Shown piece after piece: positions 23,601 through 38,294 of a stretch of 64,000 nt of DNA (within the stretch, counting starts at the first letter, position 1; each line of letters opens with the position of its first letter). The position numbers and the translations under genes were made by a program. Where the stretch lies: the NCBI GenBank assembly GCA_026874595.1, contig CM049318.1, positions 4,417,741 through 4,481,740 of the forward strand. Reading direction: 5' to 3'. Source of the DNA: Sipunculus nudus. Its lineage: Eukaryota > Annelida > Sipuncula > Golfingiida > Sipunculidae. The notes beneath the pieces were generated by a model, which searched no databases, was not told the DNA's origin, and worked only from the letters and a program-made list of their open reading frames with translations.

Positions 23601-26600
23601 AAAAAAAATTTCTTTAAAACATATTTACAAATCTACATGGTTTACTCACTGCAAAAACTTCCTTGTTTGTTTACAAAGAAGTTACAAATTACAAAGGAAA
23701 CGTAATTTGATTCAGCTTCTTCAAATTATTTTAGTTCAAATTTAGTTGGAACCAATAACCACAATACAAATCTTCTTTAAAACAAATTTACAAATCTACA
23801 CAGTATTCTTACTTCTAAACCTTATTCCTCATTGGTTTGTAAGAAGTTAAAAATCACTAAGAAAATAAAATTTTCCGTTACATAATGATGTCAGTTCTTG
23901 ATGATTCGTCACCAAATTCGTGGAAGTAGGAAGGGGCTTTATGAACGTGACTCTCTCTTGAGAGGTTCTTGTGGTAGTCGTATTGTAGTCGTGTTGAAGT
24001 CGTGTCGATGTCATTTTCCTTCGTGAGCATTCGTGACATTGTTTTACACCACGAATTTACAAGAATTATGAAGACTCTCATACGACTTACCAAGAAACTG
24101 TTACGAGTTAGCTACGACTTGCAACGACAAAGTTTAATTTTTGAACATTTCAAAATTAGCGCCACGAATTCTGAATGCTCAAGACCTCGCTACGAACATT
24201 ACCGAATGTTCAAGACATCATCTACGACACTCCAACGACGTCCCCACGAATTTTAATGATGTAAGTTCGTGGCGATTCGGCGTCAAATTCGTGAAAGTGG
24301 GAACGGGGCTTTAAGCACTGCGTGATTCGCCAGGTAGTGAGGAGGGTCTAGACAAAAGCTACCATTGCCAGACAAAAACGAATCACCCCAACAAAGGTGT
24401 AGCTGTACATCAGTTTAGCGAGGGGGCTTCGAGGGTGAACAACTGATGGAAGAGCCTGGTACCACCTGTTGATTAAAAGGAGGGGGCCCTGGTAAAGGCA
24501 AACAGTAATCTCCTACTGTACATCTTACCAGTAATTTACCCTTTACGAATTTCTGACCAGATCCCTTAATTTTAATTTTAAATATTAAATTGATATAAGA
24601 CAACGTTACATATACTTTTAAACCAGGTAGAGTTTTATTTCCAGTATTATATCAGAATTTGCTTCTCGAATGTTGTTTCATTCTCGAACATTGTTTCTTT
24701 CTAGCTTAAAAATAAAATATTTTTCTTATTTATATTAATCTTGCATTTTCTTCACAGCAGAATAAACTTTTGGTCTCAACATGTTAATTAATGTCATGGT
24801 GGAGCATGTTTTGTGAAGACATATACTAATTTTATTTTCTACTAAGAACACTTACTTCTTTACTGTCACTCTGTTCTGTTCTGACGTAATTTTATGTTTG
24901 GTAACTCATCAGCTGAGTAAATTTGGATATATATAATCAATTCAACATGCAGTAAGTTGAGTAAATTTGGAGTATATATAATTCACTCACCATTAAGCTA
25001 AGTAAATTTGTAGTTTATATAATCTACTCAACAGTAAGCTGAGTAAATTTGAAGTTCATATAAACCACTCACTAATAAGCTGAGTAAATTTGAAGTATAA
25101 AAACAACTCACCAGTAAGCTGAGTAAATTTGGAGTATATATAATCCACTCCCAGTTCCCGACGTTTTCTAGCCAGCAGCTGTAAAAAATGAAACGAGGAC
25201 ATTAGGCCAAAAATTAAAATGAAAGGTATGGTTCTCAGGCACCGCTCGCGTCACATTTAAACCCCGCATCAAATATTTTTATTTTTATTTCAATATAAAC
25301 TTACCAATTTTGAGCTCCAGCCGCTTGGACATTGGTTTCAAGAAGATACAAATTTGCATACAATTTTGATCAAATTTCCTTTGTTATGTTGAGCTTTAAC
25401 TTGTTTAGCAAAATAAATCTGTTATTTTCATGCTTTTCTCTTATCATTTGATATTTTCTTTCGAAACATACCAAAAAATTAAAATACAAAAAACCGCCCG
25501 CCCGCATTGATTTCTGAAAAAGAGTGACTGAGAACCGTGCCTGATCTTTGACACCATCTGATCTCAATCTTCTATATAATACATACCTATGTGATATGTC
25601 TCACAAACCGTTGGGGTTTAAGGGGAAGAAAGAAGAAATAAATGTTCCCAATAGTTTCCCAAAGGGGATTTTAAGAAATTTCCACGTGCGATATCATATA
25701 TATCACAATTGTAATAAAGATTTATTAAATAGGTTGTTGCCAATTCACTGGCGATTGTAATAAGTTTTATATTTATTATACCAAATAGCTCTTTTGGTAT
25801 TCAAGTGCCTGCATGGCCAGGCACCTGAGTATTTGTCTTGTTTAACTGAGAAGCAAAATCCCAGCCGTGTTCTGCGGTCCGGTCAACGTAATCTGCTTGT
25901 GGTTCCTAAGACAAGGACAAAAACATTGGGGTCAAGGGCCTTCACTAGTGCTGCACCAGCCGTTTGGAATAAACTTCCGGACGACATCAAATGCCAAGAC
26001 AGTATTAATATATATATAAAGTCTTATTTAAACCACATTTATTGAGAACTGCCTATCATATGTAAAATATACACCGATTAAACGAACTCATTCTTTTAAT
26101 CAAGTCATGATCGTATTATATTCTGTTTTAATTTAATATTATTTGTTGTGGGATCTTGTCAGTTGATCTCATAGTGAATGTTTTATTTGAATTTTAGTCT
26201 GTACAGCGCAGCTGAGTATTACACATGTTGTTCATGTTTTGTTGTGGCGCTCTATAAATTTAATAAACTATAACTACAAACTATATACATTTATCATGTG
26301 ACCATTATAACAAAAATGGCACGCAAATTGCCTAGTTCTAATCCCTATTATAATAACCATTACAATACTGACCGGTGTTACAATAGTGGATACAGCTCAC
26401 GCATCTCAGGGTTAGCTATCCAAGCAACAAGTACAGGGCCTTTCCTCACCGTAATGCACCATTCAATTATCAATATGGATTTTAATTTCTAATTATAAAT
26501 TCTTTAAAAGGTGTCTGAAGCTATGTAATATAACTATGGAAGTTTGCTCAAAGTGCCTGGTCTTGTAGAGCACAGTTACAACACATCAAACGCGTGAAGA

Positions 26601-29202
26601 ATCAATCCCCTGATTGAATAAAGGAATAAAGGCAATGGCGCGATGAGAGACGTATGGTGTATCCACAACGTGATCTAAGAGGAACACGTTACAAACAGCG
26701 GGATGCCGCGCTTCAACCAGGGGCCCTTGTCTCGTAACAGTTGTTAATCACGCGAGAATTGTCCCGTTTGCCGCCGCGCTTTATCCCGTAGCACCTGCGC
26801 TAACGGTATCTAAATAAGCCTCCTTTGGATCTTTGATTACTTTGACAAATGCCTGATGCATGCTCTTTTATATATGCTCCCTTTTCAGCCGACTACAAAA
26901 AAAACCCAGCTGTTCCTGTGACAGCAGCTCTCAGCGGGGCGTCAGTTTAATTAGTGGAAGACATTGATTATAATTAAGCTTATCCTTGTACAGGCCTCAG
27001 GTATGATGCTGCACACAGAATACATCCGGCATTCACATTGGGTATATTACCCTGCAGCATTATGTACTTTCTGACGCTCTCCTCAATGGCAGACTCTCAA
27101 AGAAACTTAACAAAGGATTTCTGTACAACGTTGCGGAGTATCGATATTAATTATTGTCTGTCATAACAAAATCGCAAATACAAATATTTTACTGAATAAC
27201 ATTAGTCTTAATGTAATACGATTCAAAATATTTAAATCAAGCACACCATCTACTAAGACAATGTAAATTAATCCGACATGAAATGTACCCTGGCAATGAA
27301 CTGGGTTTTTTTTTTTTTTGTGTGTTTTAGAATTGTTTACGGCAGGGGATGGTCTCGTTAGCGAGGTTGTGGTGTTGACGGGATTGTAAGCGGTGGTCGT
27401 TTAAGCAGAGTGGCCCAGCTAGATACGTGGTTGCTTCAGGCTCGGTTGTGCTGAGTTGTTTAAAAAAACCTTAAAAATATTTTTCCGCTCCTATTTCGAT
27501 GCATCTTTTCTTTTGCAAATGAAGACCAGGTCCTTAAAGGTATGAAAATGGATAAGATTTGATGTTTAGCATATGCATCATTTTAAGATTGGAAGCACTT
27601 TTTGTATTTTCAAGGCAAGCAGTAAAAATTCCTAATATTGTGTTTCTAACTGGTAAAGAAAAGAAATCTCACAGAGCTTGCAGAACAATAATTCTTTATG
27701 TGGTCTAACCATTATGACATAAATTTTCAAGTTTTAATAAATTAACCCTCACGACATCAGAACAAACGAAAGCTAGAACGGTGTAATTTTGTAAGGTTAT
27801 TACGCGTAGATATACGAGAACAAAGAATTAAAATCTGCACTGAGGACAAGTGCAGTTGTTATGTTTACTATGAGAATCAGAGGCTTTAAGCAGAGCAAGT
27901 TTCGGGCCTTCAGTGACCGGAATCACCAGCAGTCTGCATCTTATTGCGGTGAACGCAAACAAATGGGAAAATATATATATTACATGTGTGTGCCAAAGGT
28001 TGGCAAGATATTAAACTCTATACGTTCATATTCTTAAATCAGTCTGACCTCCACTACTGATATTTAAACAAACTATTGATCATGTGTATTTTGATTATAC
28101 AACACAAATATATTAGCATTGTGTCATGCATCACTTTTTGTGAAGAGCAGTTACTCAGGCTCTCCTACAAGCTAATTATAAACACATACATTAATGAGTC
28201 TATGATTTCATCTGTAAAGAGTATATAAGGTCACATGACAGAAAACTCGTTTATATTAAAACCTCCTACTTTTATAATTTTTTTACATTACTTATATTTT
28301 CACCCGTTTCTGTTTGTTCATCCTCGCCAGTAAGGTTATGTTTTCACGTCTGTCCAAGTGTTTATTTGTTTACTTCTGAGCAGGATTACGCAGACAAACT
28401 ATTATATAGGAGTTATGTTGAAAGGCGGTCATGAACCAGGGGAGGCCTTATTAAATTCTGTCGCGGATCCGGGCAACGAGGCGAACAATTGTGTTTGTAC
28501 TGGCGGAGGTATGCGTTCATTTGAGTGTTTTCTAGTTGGGATATGATTTATAATATGTCTTTAAAGTCAGCTATTCACCTACATTTACTGTAGCATTTTT
28601 GTGAATTCTGGCCCACTCTGCGTATATATTTATGGATTGTAGGTGATTCCTGTTTAGAAAAGTTTCTTTATAATACCTCTGTCACGGATGTACGAGCTTC
28701 TATTATGTACAAGCTGTTAGTAAACAATGAAATAAGCGTCAATGTTGATAAACACAAATCCATCTTAGATGCTTGGCTGCATATGTGAGGAAACTGAAAG
28801 GTCACTTTTTGTACTTCCTTCCGGGTGTCCCCGTTGAACATGTAATAACCACGTGGATAAGAACAAGACAAACAGCCGGTGTGCGGTAGTATCGGCATGT
28901 TCTTTTCTATTTTTATGACAGCTTCAAGGGATTATCTTCAGATAATACACGTCAGATATCAGGATAGGCCCTTTAATATTGACACATATTTTTTTTCGGT
29001 TGAACTTACTTCTGATTCCGGCCATGGAACAGCTTCTTGGTTGTGTATATAATAACCGGTAACCAAGGGAAACCTGAAACACATATAATTATCGACTGTC
29101 AGCGACATGAGATTATTCACAAGAAATCTTCCTCTGGACTACTTCAGTGTCTACAGTGTATATTCAGCTCTTAAGAATTTGAGAAGATATTTCTCTCTCT
29201 AT

Positions 29203-29266
<64 letters not shown>

Positions 29267-32200
29267 CACCAGACTGTGTCGTATCCGTCATAGCAGACAC
29301 GTTTCCGGCCCAACAATCACAACTATCGACTATTATCCGCTCGCTACCTTAGAGCTACACTAGATATCGTTAATAAGTAGGTAACCCCCCGCTCTCTGCC
29401 CGAGAGTCATGATCAGCCTCCAAATCAGTACTCCCAACATCACTGCTGCTCTGTATATTCTTCAGAGTTATATTGTTGTTGGTAATGTAACCACCCCCAG
29501 AACCCTCTGAAGGGGTTTCCGCCAGCTATAATTTAGTTTCTATTTCTCCTCCATCTCACGCACAGTATACGGACAGACCGGTGACTGTCAACAGAGACTC
29601 CAGAATTTTAGCCTGGTTGCCTCACTACCGTAGTAAATAAATATAAATTGCTTCCTACACGCCAAGCTTATGCGAACGGCTTCTGTCACATAAAGCCCTC
29701 TTTACTGGCTTAATTCAGCTGGGCATAACTAGTTTCTTTGGTGTTATTTACCTGATCTTGTATATACCTGCGTCTGATTCCCGTGAAATACCTAATTTAC
29801 CTCTGTATTATGTTCTATGAAATATGCAAGTCAGGAGAGAAGAATACATAATAACGCTGTTGTGTCCCACTCTCCTGAAGGAATGAGACAGATTTAAGGC
29901 ATTTAAATAATTCTTACACTCAATACCAACAAAATGGAAACAATAAAATAAGAAACAACTAATATGATTATACCTCGGTATATAAAATTGATAACATTAT
30001 ACTTATGATAAATCTGTAAAAATATATATATATAACTTATAGAAAAGAGATATCTTCACCCTGAAAATAGTATTTTATTCTGCCACCAAGATAGTGTGGT
30101 TTGTTAAGGATAGAGTACTTGAGGCTTTTAAGAACATATATTCCATAACAATATGCACAAAACTTAGATAATTTTAATTGAAGATATTACATATAATTCT
30201 CGCATTGAATCTATTTTTTTAAAAAGTTGATTAAAGAACATGAGTACTGTTCCTTTTGTTAATGAGAGAAAGAGACACTGTTACACATTTTTATTATTGT
30301 AGTTTAGTAAAAGACTTATGGAATAATAAATGTAATTGCATAAAAAACTTGGATCCTCCAACACAGTGACATAATGTAAGCACATATCGGTCACTAGATA
30401 AAATTATATTGTTTGTGAAGTACTATACATGTATTTCTACATGCAAAGATCAGTCTTTGTCAATTAGAAGTGCCTTCAAACTGATAAAGAACTTAAATAC
30501 GGGTAGTCGACAAGCGACATAGTGGCAAGGGGAAATAGAGAGAGGTGTGTTACATATTAGCATGGATGTCTCCAGCCGAAATGTGTATGATGGTGGCGCC
30601 ACGTACCACAAAATCCAGAAAATTATCCAAGTTTTATACGATTGCAAACTTTTAGGCAGATAAGTTAATCCAGGCCTGAAATATAGGCCTGGATGTCTGC
30701 AGCCTGAGCGTGAAAGTAGGTGGCGCCATTTGCCACAAAATCGAGAAAACTATCCAAGATGTATATGCATGCAAAATTTCAGGCAGATAAGTCAAACCAC
30801 TGCCGAGATATGAGTGATTTTTATCCGACGGCAGACAAACAGATGGAAGCTGTGCAAAAATGATTATTGGTGGCGCCATCAGCTTTGCGTATGATAAAAA
30901 GCTATGTGTGATCTATCAAAGCAAAATTTCGGGAGGATACGTCAAACCAATTCTGAGAAATAAGCCTGAATGACTTCAGCCTAAACACGAATGTAGGTGG
31001 CGCCACCTGTCATAAAATTAAGAAAGCTATCTAGGATGAATACACATACAAAATTTCAGGTGGATAAATGCATTCACTGCAGATATATGAGTTATTTTAA
31101 CCAAAGGCAGATGAACAGATAGACCCTGTTCAAAAATGGTTGCAGGTGGCGACACATTTCTATGTATGTTATAAAGCTATCCAAGGGCTACATTTATGCA
31201 AAATGTTTTTCCTGATTGGTCAAACGAGTCCGAAGATGGGGTAATGTGTCAAAACAGACGCACAGATTGGCGCACTGGAGAGAGGAATGGTCAGGGGTCA
31301 AGGCAAAATATTTTGGCACCAGTTCACGTGACCCGTAAACGTGTAAAGTTTCGAAAAATATGTCCAGTGGTCTCAGAGTTCTATTCCGGAAACGAACGCG
31401 GCGGCGGCAGCGGCAGCGGAACCCGGTCAAAAACATAGTATCCTCAAAACTTTGTTTAGGCGGATACAATTACAATTCTATTGAAAAACAGGTGACAATA
31501 TCAAAAGGAAAACTCTCAGCACATGAATCCCTCTGGACCAGACATAACACTATTGTGAGTGCAGAAAGATTTGCATCATAAATGTATGTGTGTTTGTCAC
31601 CTTGTTATAAATTATATCTTGTTGTATGTTTTTGTGTGTTTATATATGTATGCATATGTCGTTTTTTTTTATAAAAAAAGTCTGGAAATCATATAACCTA
31701 AGGTCCATTTTCCTTGATTTTATTATTACTCGGGCCCAACTCGTCCGACCCCTATATTTTATTTCCTATTCCATAATACATTTCAATTTCTTTTCCATAA
31801 TAAAGTTTAATTAAAACAATAATTTTCCATTGTTCGGCTTTATATTCTTGAGTGTTAGGGACCCTATTTGTTCTGGAGCTAAGCTATGAAACAGATTGAG
31901 AACAGTGCGTACTCAGGAACACATGGAAAATTTTAGTTAACATCCTGGATTACTGGTGGGTTATGTAAAGCTATATCAAGCTGGTGACAAAGCCAGATGA
32001 AGCCAATGCAGTGGCTATTATTAGGTCACAGGTAATCATGCTGGTGCTCTACTTATGTTATGTAACATGTGAGACTGGCAACAAGTGAAGGTATACAGTG
32101 CTGACCAGTCTAAACATGCACCAGTTTGGCCAGGTACATTTGTATCATATCATGTCCATTGGTGACTGCAACACGAATCTGTCTTAATAATCAGATTACT

Positions 32201-35200
32201 TAGGTTTCACCAGTTCAGTACTTCTATATACAGTAAACACTTTCCAGAAAAGGAATGATCAGAGGAAGTGAACAGACCAGTGTATTATAAGCCACAGCCC
32301 ATTAGTTTTAAGTGACACATAATAAAAGAATATCACACATTTTTGTGTTATTTGGTAATTATTACAAACTTGTTATCATGATTGTAATTCTTGATTACTT
32401 GTAAAAGTCATTGTAATCGTCATCAATTATATTGATATGTTCATGTAATCGTTATTGTAATTGTAATCACAAATTTTAAAAGGGGTCATAATTGATTACA
32501 TTTAGTGGTGGTGGAGGTATATTGAGGCGCTGACTACAGCTTTGGTTTACTGTTATGCTATACAGGATCAAGTAATAAGATACCAATAATAATGTGTAAA
32601 TACCTAATTTAAAGAAACCTCGCCTCTAAGCTTCAAGCGATGGGGTCTGAGTCTGTAGCATCAGCGCTGACTGTTTCCATTTTCCAAACTGCATTTTAGT
32701 CTTGTTATTTAATATCGATTTAATATTTTCCAAGCCAGACCATGATCTTCTGCGGGAGAACAGTGTATCTTTTACCTGCCTCTAGTAGTTTACCCATAAA
32801 TGCGACATGCGACCTGTGACCCACGGCTTTTAGTTCGTCCGCAAAATGGCAGCCCCCCATAAGCGCTTCCGAGAAATTGGGTGGAATAAAGGGTTGATAA
32901 GGACGCGGAGATGCGACATGAAAGTACCCCGAGGGTAGCGTTTAGGTAGGAATCTACCTGTTTGTAGAGTTTGATTGCAAGGGGACTTTTAAAGTTTATA
33001 AAATTATAGTTTGATAGTACATCTAATATAATCATAAACTGTTAAAAGAATTTTCCATTTTGATGATTTGTGTGTCGGAAAATGTGATTTTGCTTTACGA
33101 AAAAGGATCCTGACCATGGCTGTATCCAAAACTACCGGACCAGGAATATCTATCAGCAGACTCAATTCCCAGTCCAAATATGTTTGAATCAGCCTTCCCC
33201 CTCGACACTATAGGTCTCTATTAGAAAGAACATTGGCTGATGTTTAAAGCTGTTTTATGCCCGGGCGCCGCTTTAGTGACCAACTGTCTAGAAATGAATG
33301 AGATTAGAATCGAGGAGAAGTCGAATCACAGGAGAACACAAGCGGAAATCACTGTCAAGACTCGTCCAGGAAGACTTAGGAGTGTTGTCGTTTTACAGCA
33401 GATATGTTCAAGTATAGGAAATATTTCATACGGATCAGTCACGGCCAATCATTATATACAAATCAGGTCTCCATATAAGACGGCCTCGCCAATTGGTTTA
33501 CGGTTTACTTCTACGAAGATAATATGCCTGAGTGTCCCTTAAAGATATGCGTAATTTGTCGTGGGAGCACGTTATAGATGCGTTGCTAACTGACAAAGTT
33601 GTCTGTTCTCTGAACGTTAATATGTCCACCTCCTGGACAACGTCTCCTTCAATCAGGTGTGGAGACAATGCGGCAGACAGGTGACAGGTGAGAAGTCTGT
33701 GAAAAACATCTGTCAGACACAAGAGTCTTACTAAATGTAATTGCCATCAAAAGAACTACTCCAGGCATGCGTGATATAGCCTAAGATGGTGTACCTGAGA
33801 GAGAAGGAGCCAGATTGGGCCGTTGATTTGAAATCGAAGAAAACCTTATTCATTCGATTTTTTAAGAGTTAAACTGTGTTTGATTGCAGTCTCTACAAAT
33901 ATAAAATGAGTTGCAACTTTTATATTCAGTATTGTATATACATTATAATTGCTGAAATATATTTTGCCAGATTTTGTAAACAACTACTCAAATCATCAAA
34001 TATTTACTTTTCTGTAATGTTCATCACTTAAAGCGGACTTTTTATCTAATCAAACTTACAACAACTGTGTACAACATTGTTAATTGAGCAGCAGTAATTA
34101 GAGGAGTCCTTTAATCTGAAACCCCGGCCAAAGTGAAAAGATAAATTTTAATTTAAATGCAGTGTTAAATGAGGAGTTAAAATGTGATACATTTTAAAAT
34201 TGATTCTTGTTGCTGTGGAATATGCACGGGTATGTCTTTCTTTAACCTGCAATAGGGTATGAAGTAATTGTTCTAAATATATGCAATACCTGATACTACA
34301 GTCCGTTTCATCTCCTCCTGTCCACCTGTATTTTTTGTTATGAATTATTCTATTGCTTACATTTCAAGGGAAACAATCTTATAGTGTAGAGTAGAGTATT
34401 AATGAACCTAATTTTCAACAGTGTAAATAAATAACTACGTTACATCTTATTTAAGATACAGAATTATTTGAAAATATGAGAAATCAGTCTACATTTTACA
34501 AAATATCAGACCCACCTTTGGCGGGCAAGTTCATAGGTCGCATGCAAAAACAGCCTTAGTTGACAGCTTCTGATTGGATGATATCATGTAAACACAAATA
34601 TAACCAGCCAAAACGAATATAGCTACTCATGCAGGGACATATCATATCTACGAGATCAATGTGAAGAGATTAAAAGTTTTTGTGAAACATAAATTGGTAA
34701 TTTATTGTAAAACTCTTTGTGTCGTGTTAGGTTGTCACTTATATATGTCGTTTTCTAGAAAATTATTGAAAATATAAACTTTTAAGAAAATATCTACAAA
34801 AACTTAGATGGACCGAAGGTGGTGAAATTGACTATAGCCAGCTGACTGTGGCCTCCTTTTGTTCAAATGACGTCACAGCGGGCATCCCAGGGAAATTCTA
34901 AATGCATTTTAATGTCGCCTTGTGGAATGTCCGGATAAATCATCAAATCAATACAGTGCTATGGCCAAGTACCTAAGTTCGAGTGAAACCTGTCCACAGA
35001 CTATTGATCTGCTGGTGAAGAAGACTCTACTGCAATTATTGAAGATCCACCTAAAACTTAATGGTGAGAGTGTGTACCATTTAATCATACATGGTCAGCA
35101 AAATGCCGGGTTTTTTTCTCTCTTTGTTGCGAGGGAACTTGCCTTCCCTGTGTATGTTCTCAAGTGTACGCTTTTACATCTTCAAGAATATTGGCTCTTA

Positions 35201-38200
35201 CAGTTCTGAATAAGTATTTTCATATTTCAATGTGTCAAACGAATAAATAAATTCAAGACAAACCTTATATATTTGAGTTTTCCGGTATGTGCTTAGGGAC
35301 ATTTTAATAGCTGTTACCGGTACATGCTATGGCTCATAACTTATATCAGGTAATGCATTAGGGATGTCATAAATATTCTTTCTTGCATCTATCCTCAATT
35401 CCTCCTAAAGTGTTATTGGACGGTGTCCTGAACACATATATGATTTGATTAATTATAATTTATAACATAAGGATAAAGTTATCTAAGGCTTCCCTAAAAG
35501 AAATAACAAGGCATATATTTTTATTATAAATATTCCTGTTGATGAACTATAAACTACCAACAAGATCAAATAGGAGCACGGAGGCAGTTGCCATATATAC
35601 CGCCTGGCTCCTGTAATTCTGTTTCAGTAACTTTGGGGTCACACATGAAGCTGTATGACGTATATCTGAATACTAAACCTTTCCCCGGTTTGTTTCGGGT
35701 ACTGGACTTTTTCGTATCCCATTGGTAACCTATCACGCTTTGTTTCTCACAACCCGCTGATGACTGGCTTTCTGCGAATCAGGATTGATAGTGCGTGTCA
35801 TGTGACCTTGGCTCGCTCACGTGATACGCTCGCCGGCGTTTCGGTCCCTGGTGTGTCGTCATTGACGCGCGGATCACTAGATATGTGGTGTATCACCCTC
35901 ACGAGGACGACAAACGCTTGACAGATAAACTTACGATTACTCAGATAAATGCATCAAACTTTACACTTTCCAGTCTCTCTCACAAAAATAGCTTTCTAAA
36001 AATTCCTTTCCTGCAAACTTTAAGTTTTCCCATAAGGTACCTGACTTTTCTAAAATCATGGATTGCAACACCAAAAACCTAACTTACGTAAACTAAGCTT
36101 AGGAATTCAGAATAAATTAGCTACCAACGAGCTTATTTTTTTTATAATTATTGAATCGAAATTCAATCTATCACATCACGTCAGACGATGATATAAAATA
36201 CGACCGGAATAAAACAATCCATGTTTTGATTTTTTTCTTACCAGAATCTCATTTCTTAACTAGAAATGATTCTCTAATACCATGCATAAGCTAATATACG
36301 TGGACAAAAATGCCCTTTTGTAGGTATAGACAGGGTAAATTATGTTTTCCCACTGCAAAAATGCCTCTGGGATCAAGTGTTATCGCTCAGTCACAATATC
36401 CCTAGATTCACAGGCGCTGCACAAGAGAAACCACAGTTCAGGGTCACGTGGTATGAGCAGATGGCTGATTCCCGTAGCGCTTAAACACAGGCACTTTTAG
36501 CGTAGACACATTTGTTTCATCTGGGTGTTATTCTAAAGTACAATTTAATTATAAATGTAACCAGGCATTAAACACCAAGACATAATCCCATTCATGTCAC
36601 AGTTCAATATAGCATGGGAGGTAGACAGATTCGCTGGAACATTATATATAATTAAAGTTCGTTTGATATGAAAGGCAATTCTGTTCTTTCTTAAATCAGG
36701 CATATTGCTAATTCATAGCTGAAATTGGATTTATTTTACATTTCCGAGAACAAATTTCCACCCTTGTGTTGGTTAAAAAAGTTTAAGCGTGAAAAGAAAA
36801 CGATGTAAATGCACCTGAGGGTTACTTCAATAAAAGGAAATCCCTGTCCGCAGTTATTGCGATACGGATCCGGCCCTTCAATGCCAGGCTAAAAGAAGGC
36901 TGAAACAAGCCGCTGGGGGTTTACTTTTATTGATCATCAACGATTGACCGCACAGGTTGAAGGTAGTATTTTAATTCTATGGGGGTTGAAGATTTTACGA
37001 GACACCGGATGTCGTTTGGCGAACATTTCGGTACAGGAAGCAGGAGATTGGACACGGAGAGCTTGGGATTTTCAGGGTTGTACACTTGTTGCAGCTGCTA
37101 TGGGTGTCTCGCTGCGTCCTTCTCTACATTGCCTGATATTCCATGGGTCCATCCCTACAGGAAACGATGTTTTACGGCTGATTGTTAACGGCGCATTATT
37201 TATATTTTGTACACACATAATGTAATGTTTGGTTCCGTCAGTAATGAAACCATACATAATGCCGTACACACATCCTGCTTCAAAAACATTTTGTGAATAT
37301 CTATATTCAAATTATTCTTATTTATTCTGCAGCATAGAGAAGAATATTAATTTTTTCTTGGTGATGTAAAAATGTGCATTTTTGAAAAAAAAAATTATTA
37401 AAAATTTACCAAAGAATTAAACAAATTAATTATCATATTACACGACTGCCAAACTCACATATAGTTAGGCGAGTGTTGTGTTTGAGAGGTAAAATTTGTG
37501 TTATAAATAAATAAATAAATGACTACTCGATTCACCTTTTGTATGTTTGTCTTTTTGAGGATGTGAATGAGTGGAGAGTTGAGGCTTACGTTAATGCAGG
37601 TAAAGACTTTATATGATAAAAAGGCAGGTCCCAACCTGGTGATGTGTATGGGCAAAAAAAATATGAATACACTTTATAGTGAGAAAATCATGGGTTCCTC
37701 CCCTATATATATGTTCTTTTCTGGTTCGAGTAGTTACACATATACAAGGTAAGGTACGGCCAACATTCTTTACGTCATGGTCATGTGACATTCGCCTTCA
37801 AAATCCTCACTCTGGGCTTTGCAGGCAGTGGATGAGTGGAACGAGTTCGAACGAATATCACATGGCCAAAATGCAAGAAGTACATACATAAAGAATAGCA
37901 TGGGTATATTTGTAATCTTTATTATCAACTTCAGAATTGACTAGATGAATGCAGATCACTGGCAGACATCCCCGGACGCCCGCAACTCAGCGATAATGGG
38001 GACTCTGCTATAGAATGTACAAACTTGGAAATGAGGTCAAGATAAAAAATAAATATGAGGTGCAATTCTCTGACTCATTACCAATATTGTGCCTAAATAT
38101 CAGCTTTTGAAAATCAGCCATATTTGAAATCTAGAGCAGACATTAAATGGCGGAAGAAAACAAGGGGATCCACATAAAAGCAATTTTACCAAAATATGAA

Positions 38201-38245
38201 TATAGAACATATCAACACACACACACACAAACACACATATATATA

Positions 38246-38294
<49 letters not shown>

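Noticed and set aside
24343-24396. Minus-strand YTFVGVIRFCLAM between AG and GT
   Set aside because: It is hydrophobic but has no family motif, and the frame soon stops.
27866-27940. Minus-strand PVTEGPKLALL after an AG, considered as TM5
   Set aside because: The Cys-Trp occurs only in another frame followed by a stop, and the sequence after LALL is polar, not a membrane segment.
36944-37269. GC-richer patch open on both strands
   Set aside because: It was considered as a nested exon, but no family and no convincing acceptor-donor pair were found.
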